From assembly GCA_003488965.1 (NCBI GenBank), contig DNJW01000061.1, forward strand, positions 1-9,287: a DNA stretch of 9,287 nt, given 5' to 3'. Below, one piece after another: positions 1 through 6,774 of this stretch. The translations under genes and the position numbers were made by a program. Position 1 is the first letter of the stretch; every line of letters starts with the position of its first letter. Source of the stretch: Lachnospiraceae bacterium (lineage in GTDB: Bacteria; Bacillota; Clostridia; Lachnospirales; Lachnospiraceae). Below the pieces are notes generated by a model. It saw only the letters and a list, made by a program, of their open reading frames with translations. It searched no databases and had not been told where the DNA came from.

Positions 1-39
1 TGAGATTCATTCCTCACCGCTGTAAAAGAATAATGTTTG

Positions 40-68
40 TTGAAATGGCAGGCGCATTTTGTTATAAT
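40..68 (+). promoter_or_regulatory. Sigma-A promoter with extended -10 for the glycan module
   Basis: A TTGAAA -35 box (40-45) and a perfect TATAAT -10 box (63-68) are separated by 17 bases, and a TG one base before the -10 (60-61) gives an extended -10. Transcription would start near 75 and leave an untranslated leader of about 85 bases before the GTG start at 160. The leader holds only a weak 5-bp hairpin (GCAGA/TCTGC, about 103-117), and I see no riboswitch. Nothing between 1 and 159 is convincingly coding; the TGA at 1-3 may be the stop of an upstream gene but cannot be assigned. Confidence 0.72.
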
Positions 69-159
69 CAATGAATATATAAAAAGAAGGCAGTGAAGAA
101 CTGGCAGAGCATATCTGCAGAAGTATAAAGGCGGACTGGGAAAGGAGCTAGATTATAAG

Positions 160-1521
160 GTGGAGAAAATAAATCAGAAGGACAAGGGAAGGAAAATATT
201 TTTTTTTATTCTCTTGGGAATCAGTTTTGCGGCAATATGGATATATAATTTTATGACGCCGCTGATGTCGGATGACCTGCTGTTTAAGGCATCGGATTAC
301 CATTCGCCGTTGGATATATTCCGGCTGGAGTATCAGCAGTATATGACATGGACGGGGAGGTCGGTGCTGCAGATTGTTTTGAAAATTTTCAGCCTGATGC
401 CTAAATGGGTGTTTAATCTGTGCAACAGTCTGTGCTTTGTTCTTCTTACGCTGCTGATTTACTGCAATGTAAAGGATAAAAAGAAATATGATGTGTTTTT
501 GCTGGCTCTGATTAATTTGGCGCTGTGGAATTTCAGTGTGGAATTTGACCAGACTGTTTTATGGCTGGGAGGGGCATGCAATTATTTATGGGGAATTGTA
601 ATTTTGTTAGGCTTCCTTACTTGTTTCCGTTATTTTATGGAGAACGGCCATTCGCAGAAACGGGCGGTACCAGTCAGCATTTTTATGTTCTTTTTTGGAA
701 TATTGGCAGGATGGGGGAATGAGAATACCTCAGGGGGAGGCATATTAATTGCACTGCTGTTTTTGCTCTTGAATTACAGGAAGGAGAAAAAGGTATATCC
801 TTGGACAATATCGGGGATTGCGGGTATGGCTGTGGGTTTTCTGTTTATGGTGCTGGCTCCGGGCAATAGGGCAAGAGGTTCCTTGATGAAGGCGGATGAA
901 ACATACAGCGGCATTATGGCGTATGTGAGCAGAGGACTGAAAATCAATAAGGCAATGAATGAATATATGATGATTTATATTGCCGTTATCTGCCTGCTGG
1001 CCGCCTATTATATTTATAAGAGGAAGAAAATAGAAGAACTGGCAGATACCTTTGTTTTCTGTCTGGCGGGCCTGGCAACCAGTTACGTGCTGATTTTGAC
1101 GCCGGAGCCTATGCCCCGCGCATATTTTGGTGCAAATATTTTCTTTGCAATAGCATGTGTGCAGATGATTCAAAGAATTTCCGGAGAGGATACTTTGCTG
1201 GTTTCTTTGAAAACAGGAGGAATCGTGGCGGCAGCAGTCTGGATGTTTTTTTCCTATACGGAAAACGGGGCGAACCTTGCCCGGATATTGCGGGAGGTAA
1301 ATGAAAGGGAAGAATATATTCTGGAACAGACAAGCCGGGGAAATTATGATTTGACACTTCCCATGCTCCGGCCGGAATTTCAGACGGAATACAGCTTTAT
1401 GTATGAAAATGATATTTCCATGGAGAAGGATTTCTGGATTAATGAGGTTTTCCGTATAAAATACGGGCTGGAAGGCATAAAGGCTGTGCCCAGGGAAGAA
1501 TGGGAGGACAATGCGGAATGA
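160..1521 (+). CDS. DUF6056-like polytopic membrane protein, possible GT-C-type glycosyltransferase
   Basis: This is a 453-residue integral membrane protein with about ten hydrophobic helices, among them residues 13-32, 84-103, 132-158, 171-186, 194-206, 214-234, 269-287, 297-315 and 350-366. Recognisable blocks are PLMSDDLLF (34-42) after the first helix, WTGR (64-67), GNENTSGG (186-193), APGNRAR (233-239) and PRAYFGANIF (319-328), which I associate with DUF6056. An acidic pair in the first outer loop (D38, D39) is also the layout of GT-C glycosyltransferases using polyprenyl-phosphate sugars, so sugar transfer on the outer face is a reasonable but unproven role. The soluble C-terminal tail (about 370-453) is charged. 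The start is GTG at 160, with AAAGGAG at 141-147 (12-base spacer, rather long); later ATGs would remove the first helix. It shares an ATGA overlap with the next gene. Family is fairly sure, function uncertain. Confidence 0.75.
   Translation: MEKINQKDKGRKIFFFILLGISFAAIWIYNFMTPLMSDDLLFKASDYHSPLDIFRLEYQQYMTWTGRSVLQIVLKIFSLMPKWVFNLCNSLCFVLLTLLIYCNVKDKKKYDVFLLALINLALWNFSVEFDQTVLWLGGACNYLWGIVILLGFLTCFRYFMENGHSQKRAVPVSIFMFFFGILAGWGNENTSGGGILIALLFLLLNYRKEKKVYPWTISGIAGMAVGFLFMVLAPGNRARGSLMKADETYSGIMAYVSRGLKINKAMNEYMMIYIAVICLLAAYYIYKRKKIEELADTFVFCLAGLATSYVLILTPEPMPRAYFGANIFFAIACVQMIQRISGEDTLLVSLKTGGIVAAAVWMFFSYTENGANLARILREVNEREEYILEQTSRGNYDLTLPMLRPEFQTEYSFMYENDISMEKDFWINEVFRIKYGLEGIKAVPREEWEDNAE
1502..1507 (+). 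promoter_or_regulatory. Ribosome binding site deciding the start of the DUF3431-like gene
   Basis: GGGAGG lies inside the end of the upstream gene, ten bases before ATG 1518, which overlaps the upstream stop as ATGA (1518-1521). This favours 1518 over the upstream in-frame ATG at 1500, which has no ribosome binding site in place. A further ATG at 1530 with a weaker GAGAGGG just before it remains possible. Confidence 0.55.
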
Positions 1522-2384
1522 GAGGGCAAATGAAGAAGACAGATACTTTTTTTGTAATTCACAATTTTAATACCGTGCCGGAGGAACTGCTTGGGTTTTG
1601 TGAGAATTATGTGATTTATGATGCTTCTACGGAAAAGAAGACAAGGGATGAACTGGAAAGAAAAGGGTATCCTTATATTCCCATAGAGAATACAGGGCAT
1701 AATATCACCACCTATTTCCGGTATTTTGCGGATAATTATGATAAACTGCCGGAATATATGTGTTTGTGCAAAGGAAATATGCTGGGACGGCATTGTTCAA
1801 AGGAATATTTCGGACGCGTTTATGATAACAAGTATTTTACTTTTTTGTATGAAGATAAGGATATTTTTGCCAAACTGAAACAGCAGGGAATTATGTCCGG
1901 GGAAGGGGAACCGGTGGAATGTCTGGTAAGCGAGTCACATTATCTGGAGGAAAATACATCCTGGTATGTGGAATCGCCGAATCATCCTCACCGATATTTT
2001 GATGAATATAACAGCATGCTTACTTTTATTTATAAAAAACCGGTCATACCTAAATATAACGTATTTTCTCCCGGAGCCTGCTATATTGTAAGCCGCGGCC
2101 AGGTGAAAAAACATACGCCGGAATTTTACCGGAATATGAATAAAATTATGAATTATGGTCTGGATCCCAGTTTTCCTTCGGAGGCACATCATGTAGAAAG
2201 GATGCTGCCGGTCATTTTCGGGGAGTCCTATGAAGAAAACGAATGGATGAATGACGAGGCGCTTTTCGACAGAAAAATAGAAGAGAGAATTCCTCTCATC
2301 CAATTTCAGGATTCGATACGGGGAAAGAGGATGAAGAAGCTGAGAAAGCTGGAATATAAGTTGAAAAAGGGAATCGGTTTATAA
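1518..2384 (+). CDS. DUF3431-like, glycosyltransferase-like protein
   Basis: This soluble protein of 288 residues has no signal peptide or membrane helix and is probably cytoplasmic. Residues 11-36 (FFVIHNF then VIYDAS) look like the first strands of a Rossmann-like fold. The block IPIENTGHNITTYFRYF (54-70), followed by YDKLPEYMCLCKGN (74-87), resembles the DUF3431 hallmark of an N-x-G, then a Tyr helix, then LP and a strand ending in QG or KG. The C-terminal half has FSPGACYIVSRGQV (183-196) and EAHHVERMLPVIFG (222-235), an arrangement seen in sugar-transferring proteins of capsule and teichoic-type clusters. No classical DxD motif stands out. It is translationally coupled to the DUF6056-like gene and sits 19 bases before the ABC exporter, so a role in assembling or decorating a surface glycan is likely. 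The exact reaction and donor cannot be read from sequence. Confidence 0.68.
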   Translation: MRGQMKKTDTFFVIHNFNTVPEELLGFCENYVIYDASTEKKTRDELERKGYPYIPIENTGHNITTYFRYFADNYDKLPEYMCLCKGNMLGRHCSKEYFGRVYDNKYFTFLYEDKDIFAKLKQQGIMSGEGEPVECLVSESHYLEENTSWYVESPNHPHRYFDEYNSMLTFIYKKPVIPKYNVFSPGACYIVSRGQVKKHTPEFYRNMNKIMNYGLDPSFPSEAHHVERMLPVIFGESYEENEWMNDEALFDRKIEERIPLIQFQDSIRGKRMKKLRKLEYKLKKGIGL

Positions 2385-2403
2385 AAAGCAGAGGACAAAT
2401 ACT

Positions 2404-4176
2404 ATGTTAAGAAAATTAATGGCAATTTTCAACCGGAGGCAAAAGGTACACTTGGTTTTGCTGGGAATTATGATTTTTGTGGGCGGTATTGTGGAGACCT
2501 TGGGAGTTTCGGCGATGCTGCCGGTTATTTCGGCAATTCTGGATCAGGATGCTCTGCAAAGTTATGAATTCAGAGGCGTGAAGGTTGTAGAAGTAATAAT
2601 GGACTGGCTCCGCATAGAAACGATACAGAACTTTACCATGGTTTTGCTTGGGATGCTGATTGCGGTTTATGTGCTGAAAAATGTATACACAATATGGCTG
2701 ACTTATGAGCAGAACCGTTTTATTACGGTAAATAAAAATAAAATGATTAGCCAGGTGCTGCGGGAGTTTTTGAACCGGCCTTATGAATTTTATTTGGATG
2801 CGGATATTCCCACCGTATTCCGTATGACGGATTCGGATATTCCAAATCTTTTTCAGCTGATGATGGTGCTTTTACAGTTTGCCTCAGAGGCGATTGTGTT
2901 TGTGTTTCTGGCGGGCGTTCTGGTGGTAACCGACTGGAAGATGGCGGTAATGATGGTGAGCGTGTTCGGAATTGTCACCCTGCTGATGAGCAAGGGGATG
3001 AAGCCCAGACTGAATGCTCTGGGAAAGAAAAATCAGGAAATACAGTCCAGGATTGCCAAGTGGAGGATTCAGGCGATTTATGGGATAAAGGATGTAAAGG
3101 TGCTTCATAGGGAAGAGTTTTTTGCGTATAATTATGAAAATTCGGGAAAATATGGGGCAACACTTTCTCAAAGGTATGCGGTGCTGAACAGTATTCCGAG
3201 AAATCTGATAGAAACGGTATTTATCGGATGTCTTGTAGGATATATTATGGTATATATCGCATCCGGGAATGATGTGGATAAGCTGGTTGCTGTGCTTTCG
3301 ATTTATGCGGTGGCGGCAATCCGTCTGATGCCTTGTTTAAACCGTATCAACACTTATCTGGCGGAAATTTCCTACAACCAGCCTTGTCTTGATTATGTAT
3401 ACGAAAATATGAAGGTGAGCAGGAAGAGCATGGAGGAGAACAGCTATCTGCAGACGGGCGATTACAGCAAAAAGATGGGGATTAAGGATAAAATCCAATT
3501 GGAAAATATTACCTATGCCTATCCGAATTCGGAGAAAAAAATCTTCCATCATGCCAATATGACAATCCCCTATGGGAAGTCGGTAGGAATTATGGGAACC
3601 TCCGGGGCAGGAAAATCTACGGCGGTAGACATTATACTGGGTCTTTTGCATGTGCAGGAGGGAAAAATCACCTGCGACGGCAAGAATATTTTTGAAAGCT
3701 ACGCTTCATGGCTGGCACAGATTGGCTATATTCCTCAGAGCATTTATCTGATTGACGAATCCATACGGGAAAATATCGGTTTCGGTATCAAGGTGGAGGA
3801 TATTGACGAGGAAAGGATATGGGAAACATTGGAGGAAGCGCAGTTAAAGGATTTTGTTATGTCCCTTCCGGAAGGGCTGGATACAAAAGTGGGCGATAGA
3901 GGTGTCAGACTTTCCGGCGGGCAGAGGCAGAGAATCGGAATTGCCAGAGCATTGTATAATAATCCTGAAATTTTAGTGTTCGATGAAGCTACTTCGGCAT
4001 TGGATAATGAGACGGAGGCGGCTTTGATGGAAGCGATTAACAGTTTTCACGGAAAGAAAACTATGATTATTATCGCTCACCGATTGAATACGATTGAAAA
4101 CTGTGATATAATCTACAGAGTGTCAGAAGGGAAGATAGAAGAGGTCAGGAGGAAAAGTGATAATGAGGGTCATTAA
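2404..4176 (+). CDS. ABC exporter, fused permease and ATPase, PglK/MsbA-like flippase
   Basis: This 590-residue half-transporter should act as a homodimer in the cytoplasmic membrane and use ATP to flip or export a substrate. The N-terminal transmembrane domain has helices near 15-37, 76-97, 150-175, 178-195, 268-287 and 292-310. The nucleotide-binding domain runs from about 364 to 575 with Walker A GTSGAGKST (398-406), Q-loop Q445, signature LSGGQRQR (503-510), Walker B ILVFDE (523-528), D-loop SALD (531-534) and switch His559, all intact. The opening with KVHLVLLGIMIFVGGIVETLGVSAMLPV in pieces around 14-41 is typical of PglK/WlaB-type exporters of lipid-linked oligosaccharides. Length fits this family (about 560-600). 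An AGAGGA site at 2390-2395 serves the ATG. Placement after two glycan-type genes supports a lipid-linked or surface glycan cargo, but peptide or lipid export cannot be excluded. Confidence 0.9.
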   Translation: MLRKLMAIFNRRQKVHLVLLGIMIFVGGIVETLGVSAMLPVISAILDQDALQSYEFRGVKVVEVIMDWLRIETIQNFTMVLLGMLIAVYVLKNVYTIWLTYEQNRFITVNKNKMISQVLREFLNRPYEFYLDADIPTVFRMTDSDIPNLFQLMMVLLQFASEAIVFVFLAGVLVVTDWKMAVMMVSVFGIVTLLMSKGMKPRLNALGKKNQEIQSRIAKWRIQAIYGIKDVKVLHREEFFAYNYENSGKYGATLSQRYAVLNSIPRNLIETVFIGCLVGYIMVYIASGNDVDKLVAVLSIYAVAAIRLMPCLNRINTYLAEISYNQPCLDYVYENMKVSRKSMEENSYLQTGDYSKKMGIKDKIQLENITYAYPNSEKKIFHHANMTIPYGKSVGIMGTSGAGKSTAVDIILGLLHVQEGKITCDGKNIFESYASWLAQIGYIPQSIYLIDESIRENIGFGIKVEDIDEERIWETLEEAQLKDFVMSLPEGLDTKVGDRGVRLSGGQRQRIGIARALYNNPEILVFDEATSALDNETEAALMEAINSFHGKKTMIIIAHRLNTIENCDIIYRVSEGKIEEVRRKSDNEGH

Positions 4177-4303
4177 AGGGGCTGTGGCTGGAGCGGTAAT
4201 TGCTGGACTGGTAATAGCATCGCTGTATTTTATGTGTGTAGGCAATAGTGTAAAGAGTACTAGGCTTACTCCGGTAACGATAGTCTCGGAAGTAGTGGAA
4301 TAA
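4163..4303 (+). CDS. Small single-pass membrane protein of 46 residues, unknown function
   Basis: The frame encodes MRVIKGAVAGAVIAGLVIAS, then LYFMCVGNS and a polar tail ending SEVVE. It shows a positive start (R2, K5), a Gly/Ala/Val-rich hydrophobic stretch (about 6-26) and a short C-terminal segment (27-46). This is the plan of a one-helix membrane protein or an uncleaved signal-anchor. An excellent AGGAGG at 4147-4152 lies ten bases before ATG 4163; GTG 4157 in the same frame, four bases after the site, is an alternative start. It overlaps the end of the ABC exporter by 14 bases, so translation is likely coupled. I do not recognise the family. Candidate roles are an accessory subunit of the exporter or of the membrane protein downstream. 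The small size makes it easy for automated annotation to miss. Confidence 0.62.
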   Translation: MRVIKGAVAGAVIAGLVIASLYFMCVGNSVKSTRLTPVTIVSEVVE

Positions 4304-4319
4304 GGATTTTTGAAGGTTT

Positions 4320-4348
4320 AATTCCCCGCAGCATGGCTGTGGGGAATT
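4320..4348 (+). promoter_or_regulatory. Strong 13-bp hairpin between two genes, weak terminator or attenuator
   Basis: The arms 4320-4332 (AATTCCCCGCAGC) and 4336-4348 (GCTGTGGGGAATT) pair over 13 positions with a single G-U wobble and a three-base ATG loop. The bases after it (TAGTTAAGGGG) do not form a proper T run, so it is a poor intrinsic terminator. It ends about six bases before the Shine-Dalgarno site (AAGGGG, 4354-4359) of the following gene. It could stabilise the upstream message end, attenuate read-through, or tune translation of the next gene. Confidence 0.6.
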
Positions 4349-4367
4349 TAGTTAAGGGGTATAAACG

Positions 4368-5090
4368 ATGGAAAATGAAAGTGTATCCTTTTCTGTAATA
4401 GGCGGGGCGGACGGGCCGACATCCATTTTTATTGCAGGAAAGCTGGGGGATGGGTTTATAACAGGGGTTGTTATTTTTGTGACGGTTATATTGTTGCTGG
4501 CAGCTTTGCTTATTTTCTGGAAACCCGGAGTCAGGACGAAATATAGGTTTGTCAGGCTGTCCATAGGAAATCTGCTGATTCATTTAATGGACGGTCTGGT
4601 TACTTTTGTGAATACGCCGGACTTGGCAATGGAGGCAAATCCTTTGGTAAGCCGGCTGGGGCTTGGCTGGAGGGCTTTATTTACGGCCAATTTTGTCTCT
4701 TTTATTTTAATTGTTCTTGCCACATGGTATTTTGGCAGATATGAATATGTGTGCATTCCTTCAAAAAGTGTTTTTGATTATATGATGAAGCTGCTGTATG
4801 GGGAAAATTATAAACCTATTTGGTTCTGGTATAAGTTTGTCAAAAACTACCGTGCCATGTTTGCCTGGGGCGGATATGGAATCTATTGGGGAATGACTGC
4901 TGTCGCACCGGTGTTTGTGATAGGATGGCTAATCAGAATGCTTGATATCCATCCTTTCTGGTGGAAGGATTATTGGATTGCCGGTATTCTTGGCGTGATG
5001 GCGGTTGTTTATTCCATGTATAGGTGGATGCGGGAAGGATATAGGATAAGCTGCCGGAATGAGAGTCTGCCGGAAACGGATAACAGTTGA
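4368..5090 (+). CDS. IGGADGPT-motif membrane protein with DUF5658-like domain
   Basis: This is a 240-residue membrane protein of unknown function. Residues 10-24 (VIGGADGPTSIFIAG) match a conserved segment of OadB/GcdB, the beta subunit of sodium-pumping oxaloacetate and glutaconyl-CoA decarboxylases. That subunit is much longer (about 370-430 residues), and none of the rest of it is present, so a decarboxylase label here would mislead. A hydrophobic helix follows (33-51). The block GNLLIHLMDGLVTF (67-80), then MEANPLV (88-94), resembles the D-x-x-x-T and E-x-N-P signature of DUF5658-like membrane proteins. Further helices lie near 106-121, 173-189 and 203-218, and the C-terminus is polar. 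ATG 4368 has AAGGGG at 4354-4359 (8-base spacer). It lies after the small membrane protein and hairpin and 21 bases before the WYL regulator, which may control it. Confidence 0.72.
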   Translation: MENESVSFSVIGGADGPTSIFIAGKLGDGFITGVVIFVTVILLLAALLIFWKPGVRTKYRFVRLSIGNLLIHLMDGLVTFVNTPDLAMEANPLVSRLGLGWRALFTANFVSFILIVLATWYFGRYEYVCIPSKSVFDYMMKLLYGENYKPIWFWYKFVKNYRAMFAWGGYGIYWGMTAVAPVFVIGWLIRMLDIHPFWWKDYWIAGILGVMAVVYSMYRWMREGYRISCRNESLPETDNS

Positions 5091-5111
5091 GAACTATGCG
5101 GGGAGAGATAT

Positions 5112-6131
5112 ATGGCAAAGGAAGCCAATCAGAAACTGAAAATTATTTATTTAATGAAGATTCTTCTGGAGAAGACGGATGAGGAACATAGTATTACGAT
5201 GAACGATATGATAGCTTTTCTGGAGGCTTACGGTATCAAAGCGGAACGGAAAAGCCTTTATAACGATATAGAATGCCTGCGCCAGTACGGTATGGACATT
5301 ATCGGCAGAAAGCGGAACAGAACATATTACTATTCCGTGGGAAACAGGGAATTTGAACTGGCGGAGCTGAAACTGCTGGTGGATTCGGTTCAGGCGGCAA
5401 AATTTATCACAGCAAAAAAGTCTAATGAGCTGATTAAAAAAATTGAGGGTCTGGCAAGCAAATACGAGGCTTCTTTGCTTCACCGGCAGGTATATGTGTC
5501 GGGACGCGTCAAAACCATGAATGAAAGCATTTATTATAATGTGGACAGGATTCATGCTGCTATCGGGGCAAATTCTAAAATCACTTTTCAGTATTTCCAA
5601 TGGAATGTAGAGAAAAAAATGGAACTGCGCAAAGGAGGCGCCTGGTATGAGGCAAGCCCCTGGGCGCTTTCCTGGGATGACGAAAATTACTATCTGATTG
5701 CTTTTGACAGTCAGGAGAATAAAATAAAGCATTTCCGCGTGGACAAAATGCTGCGCATTAAAACCATGGAGGAGAAAAGGGAAGGAAAGGAATGTTTCAG
5801 GGAATTTGATATGGCGGTCTATGCCGGGAAGATGTTCGGCATGTTCGGCGGGGAAGAGCAGTGGGTAAAACTGGAATGCGAGAATTCTTTGGCAGGCGTT
5901 ATGGTCGACAGGTTCGGAAAAGATGTAAGACTGATGAAAAAGGATGAGGGGCATTTTGTAGTAAATGTAAAAGTTGCTGTCAGCCGACAGTTTCTGTCAT
6001 GGGTTATGGCATTAGGGGAAGGGGCAAAAATAATCGGTCCGGAGTCTGTAATAGAACAGATGAATGGGGAAATCGACAGGCTGGTGCGGCAATACCGGAA
6101 TGCCGGGAAGTTTGAGCCTGCGTTGGACTAA
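5112..6131 (+). CDS. WYL-domain transcriptional regulator
   Basis: This 339-residue cytoplasmic DNA-binding protein belongs to the YafY/PafC-like group. Residues 8-75 form a winged helix-turn-helix of the HTH_11/DeoR kind, with the recognition region near 44-58 (AERKSLYNDIECLRQ) and a wing ending TYYYSV (71-76). The WYL domain spans about 140-215. The namesake motif reads YYL (193-195) in ENYYLIAFD, with the usual FRVDKM (208-213) after it, so the first Trp is replaced by Tyr. A WCX-type C-terminal extension (about 250-330) follows. WYL domains sense ligands, often nucleotides or nucleic acid, and the protein can act as activator or repressor. GGGGAG (5100-5105) lies six bases before ATG 5112. 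The gene follows the IGGADGPT protein by 21 bases, so it is probably co-transcribed with it. The ligand and target are unknown. Confidence 0.88.
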   Translation: MAKEANQKLKIIYLMKILLEKTDEEHSITMNDMIAFLEAYGIKAERKSLYNDIECLRQYGMDIIGRKRNRTYYYSVGNREFELAELKLLVDSVQAAKFITAKKSNELIKKIEGLASKYEASLLHRQVYVSGRVKTMNESIYYNVDRIHAAIGANSKITFQYFQWNVEKKMELRKGGAWYEASPWALSWDDENYYLIAFDSQENKIKHFRVDKMLRIKTMEEKREGKECFREFDMAVYAGKMFGMFGGEEQWVKLECENSLAGVMVDRFGKDVRLMKKDEGHFVVNVKVAVSRQFLSWVMALGEGAKIIGPESVIEQMNGEIDRLVRQYRNAGKFEPALD

Positions 6132-6141
6132 GTGTCCAATG
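6121..6141 (+). repeat. Short palindrome enclosing the stop codon of the WYL gene
   Basis: CGTTGGAC (6121-6128) and GTCCAATG (6134-6141) can pair over eight positions including one G-U, with a five-base loop that contains the TAA stop (6129-6131). No T run follows, so it is not a classical terminator. It could be an mRNA end structure or a DNA operator for a dimeric regulator. Confidence 0.4.
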
Positions 6142-6210
6142 ACAGCCGGAGAGAAATCGGTTAAAATTAAGGCAGCATGATAAATAGATTGGGGAGACGG
6201 AGGAAGATTA

Positions 6211-6603
6211 ATGAACGGCAGTACATATCCGAATATAGATATGAAGAAAACGGGAATTTTATTAAAGGAAAAAATTACGGAACAAGGATATACAGTGAGG
6301 GATATTCAAAATGAACTGCAGCTGTCATGTCCTCAGCCGGTATACCGATGGTTTAAAGGAAGGGTATTGCCTTCTCTGGACAATTTGCTGATGCTGAGCA
6401 GAATACTCAAAGTGCATATGGAAGAGCTGCTGGTGGTGGAAGAAAATATGCAGATGCAGGATGAGGGGCAGGATAGCTGCAAAATGTTATGCCATAATAA
6501 TGATGAAGAAAACGGAGATACGGAGGGAAGCTGTATATTTTTGGAGGATATGCAGAAAAGACTGTCTATATATCGGAAAAGGTTTGCTGCAGGAGCTGCG
6601 TGA
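6211..6603 (+). CDS. Short XRE-family helix-turn-helix regulator
   Basis: This 130-residue protein has one Cro/CI-type helix-turn-helix at about 11-76. The sequence TVRDIQNELQLSCPQPVYRW (28-47) covers helices two and three, and the Trp-containing recognition helix is followed by LPSLDNLLMLSRILKVHMEELL (53-74), a typical XRE closing segment. The remainder (77-130) is acidic and Cys-containing (C90, C94, C107), without a recognisable ligand domain, and ends in a short basic stretch, RKRFAAGAA. It is probably a local transcription regulator. GGAGGA (6199-6204) sits six bases before ATG 6211. The gene lies 79 bases after the WYL gene and before the LytTR operon, so it could control either. A frame shifted by one stays open past its stop to 6685, so the true C-terminus deserves a check. 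Confidence 0.8.
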   Translation: MNGSTYPNIDMKKTGILLKEKITEQGYTVRDIQNELQLSCPQPVYRWFKGRVLPSLDNLLMLSRILKVHMEELLVVEENMQMQDEGQDSCKMLCHNNDEENGDTEGSCIFLEDMQKRLSIYRKRFAAGAA

Positions 6604-6774
6604 ATTGGAAGCTGTTTTTGCCTTGCTGCCTCTGACCGGCTTTTGCAATGCGTTTATAACTGCAAAATGTCCGTTTAATACATAAAACTAAAATCTGATA
6701 TCTCCGGAACCGAAAACTATATCATAAAAGGTATAGGATGCAGGAAAAGACAGTACACGGAAGGAGGCAGTTTT
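6604..6774 (+). other. Intergenic gap before the LytTR operon, with weak repeats
   Basis: This gap probably contains the promoter for the next three genes, but no strong -35/-10 pair is visible. An inverted repeat TTTTGCA (6641-6647) / TGCAAAA (6661-6667) with a 13-base loop is present. AAAACTA occurs twice (6684-6690 and 6713-6719), 29 bases apart, and the second copy leads into an AT-rich TATATCATAAA (6718-6728) that could serve as a -10. The weak -35 suits an activator-dependent promoter, but the repeat spacing is not the 21-23 bases usual for LytTR sites. No stem with a T run marks a terminator for the XRE gene. Confidence 0.35.

Noticed and set aside
33..74. A 13-codon ATG frame at the window start
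   Set aside because: It lies over the promoter boxes, has no ribosome binding site and would end before the likely transcription start.
4333..4398. A 21-residue frame starting in the hairpin loop ATG
   Set aside because: No Shine-Dalgarno site precedes it, the start is buried in a strong stem, and it runs out of frame into a well-supported gene.
4368..5090. Annotation as a sodium-pumping decarboxylase beta subunit
   Set aside because: Only about 15 residues match; the length, remaining helices and neighbours (no alpha or gamma subunits or biotin carrier) do not fit a decarboxylase.
5151..5954. Long minus-strand open frame (267 residues)
   Set aside because: It is antisense to the clear WYL regulator gene, has a His/Phe/Cys-rich composition typical of reverse-strand frames and shows no family motif.
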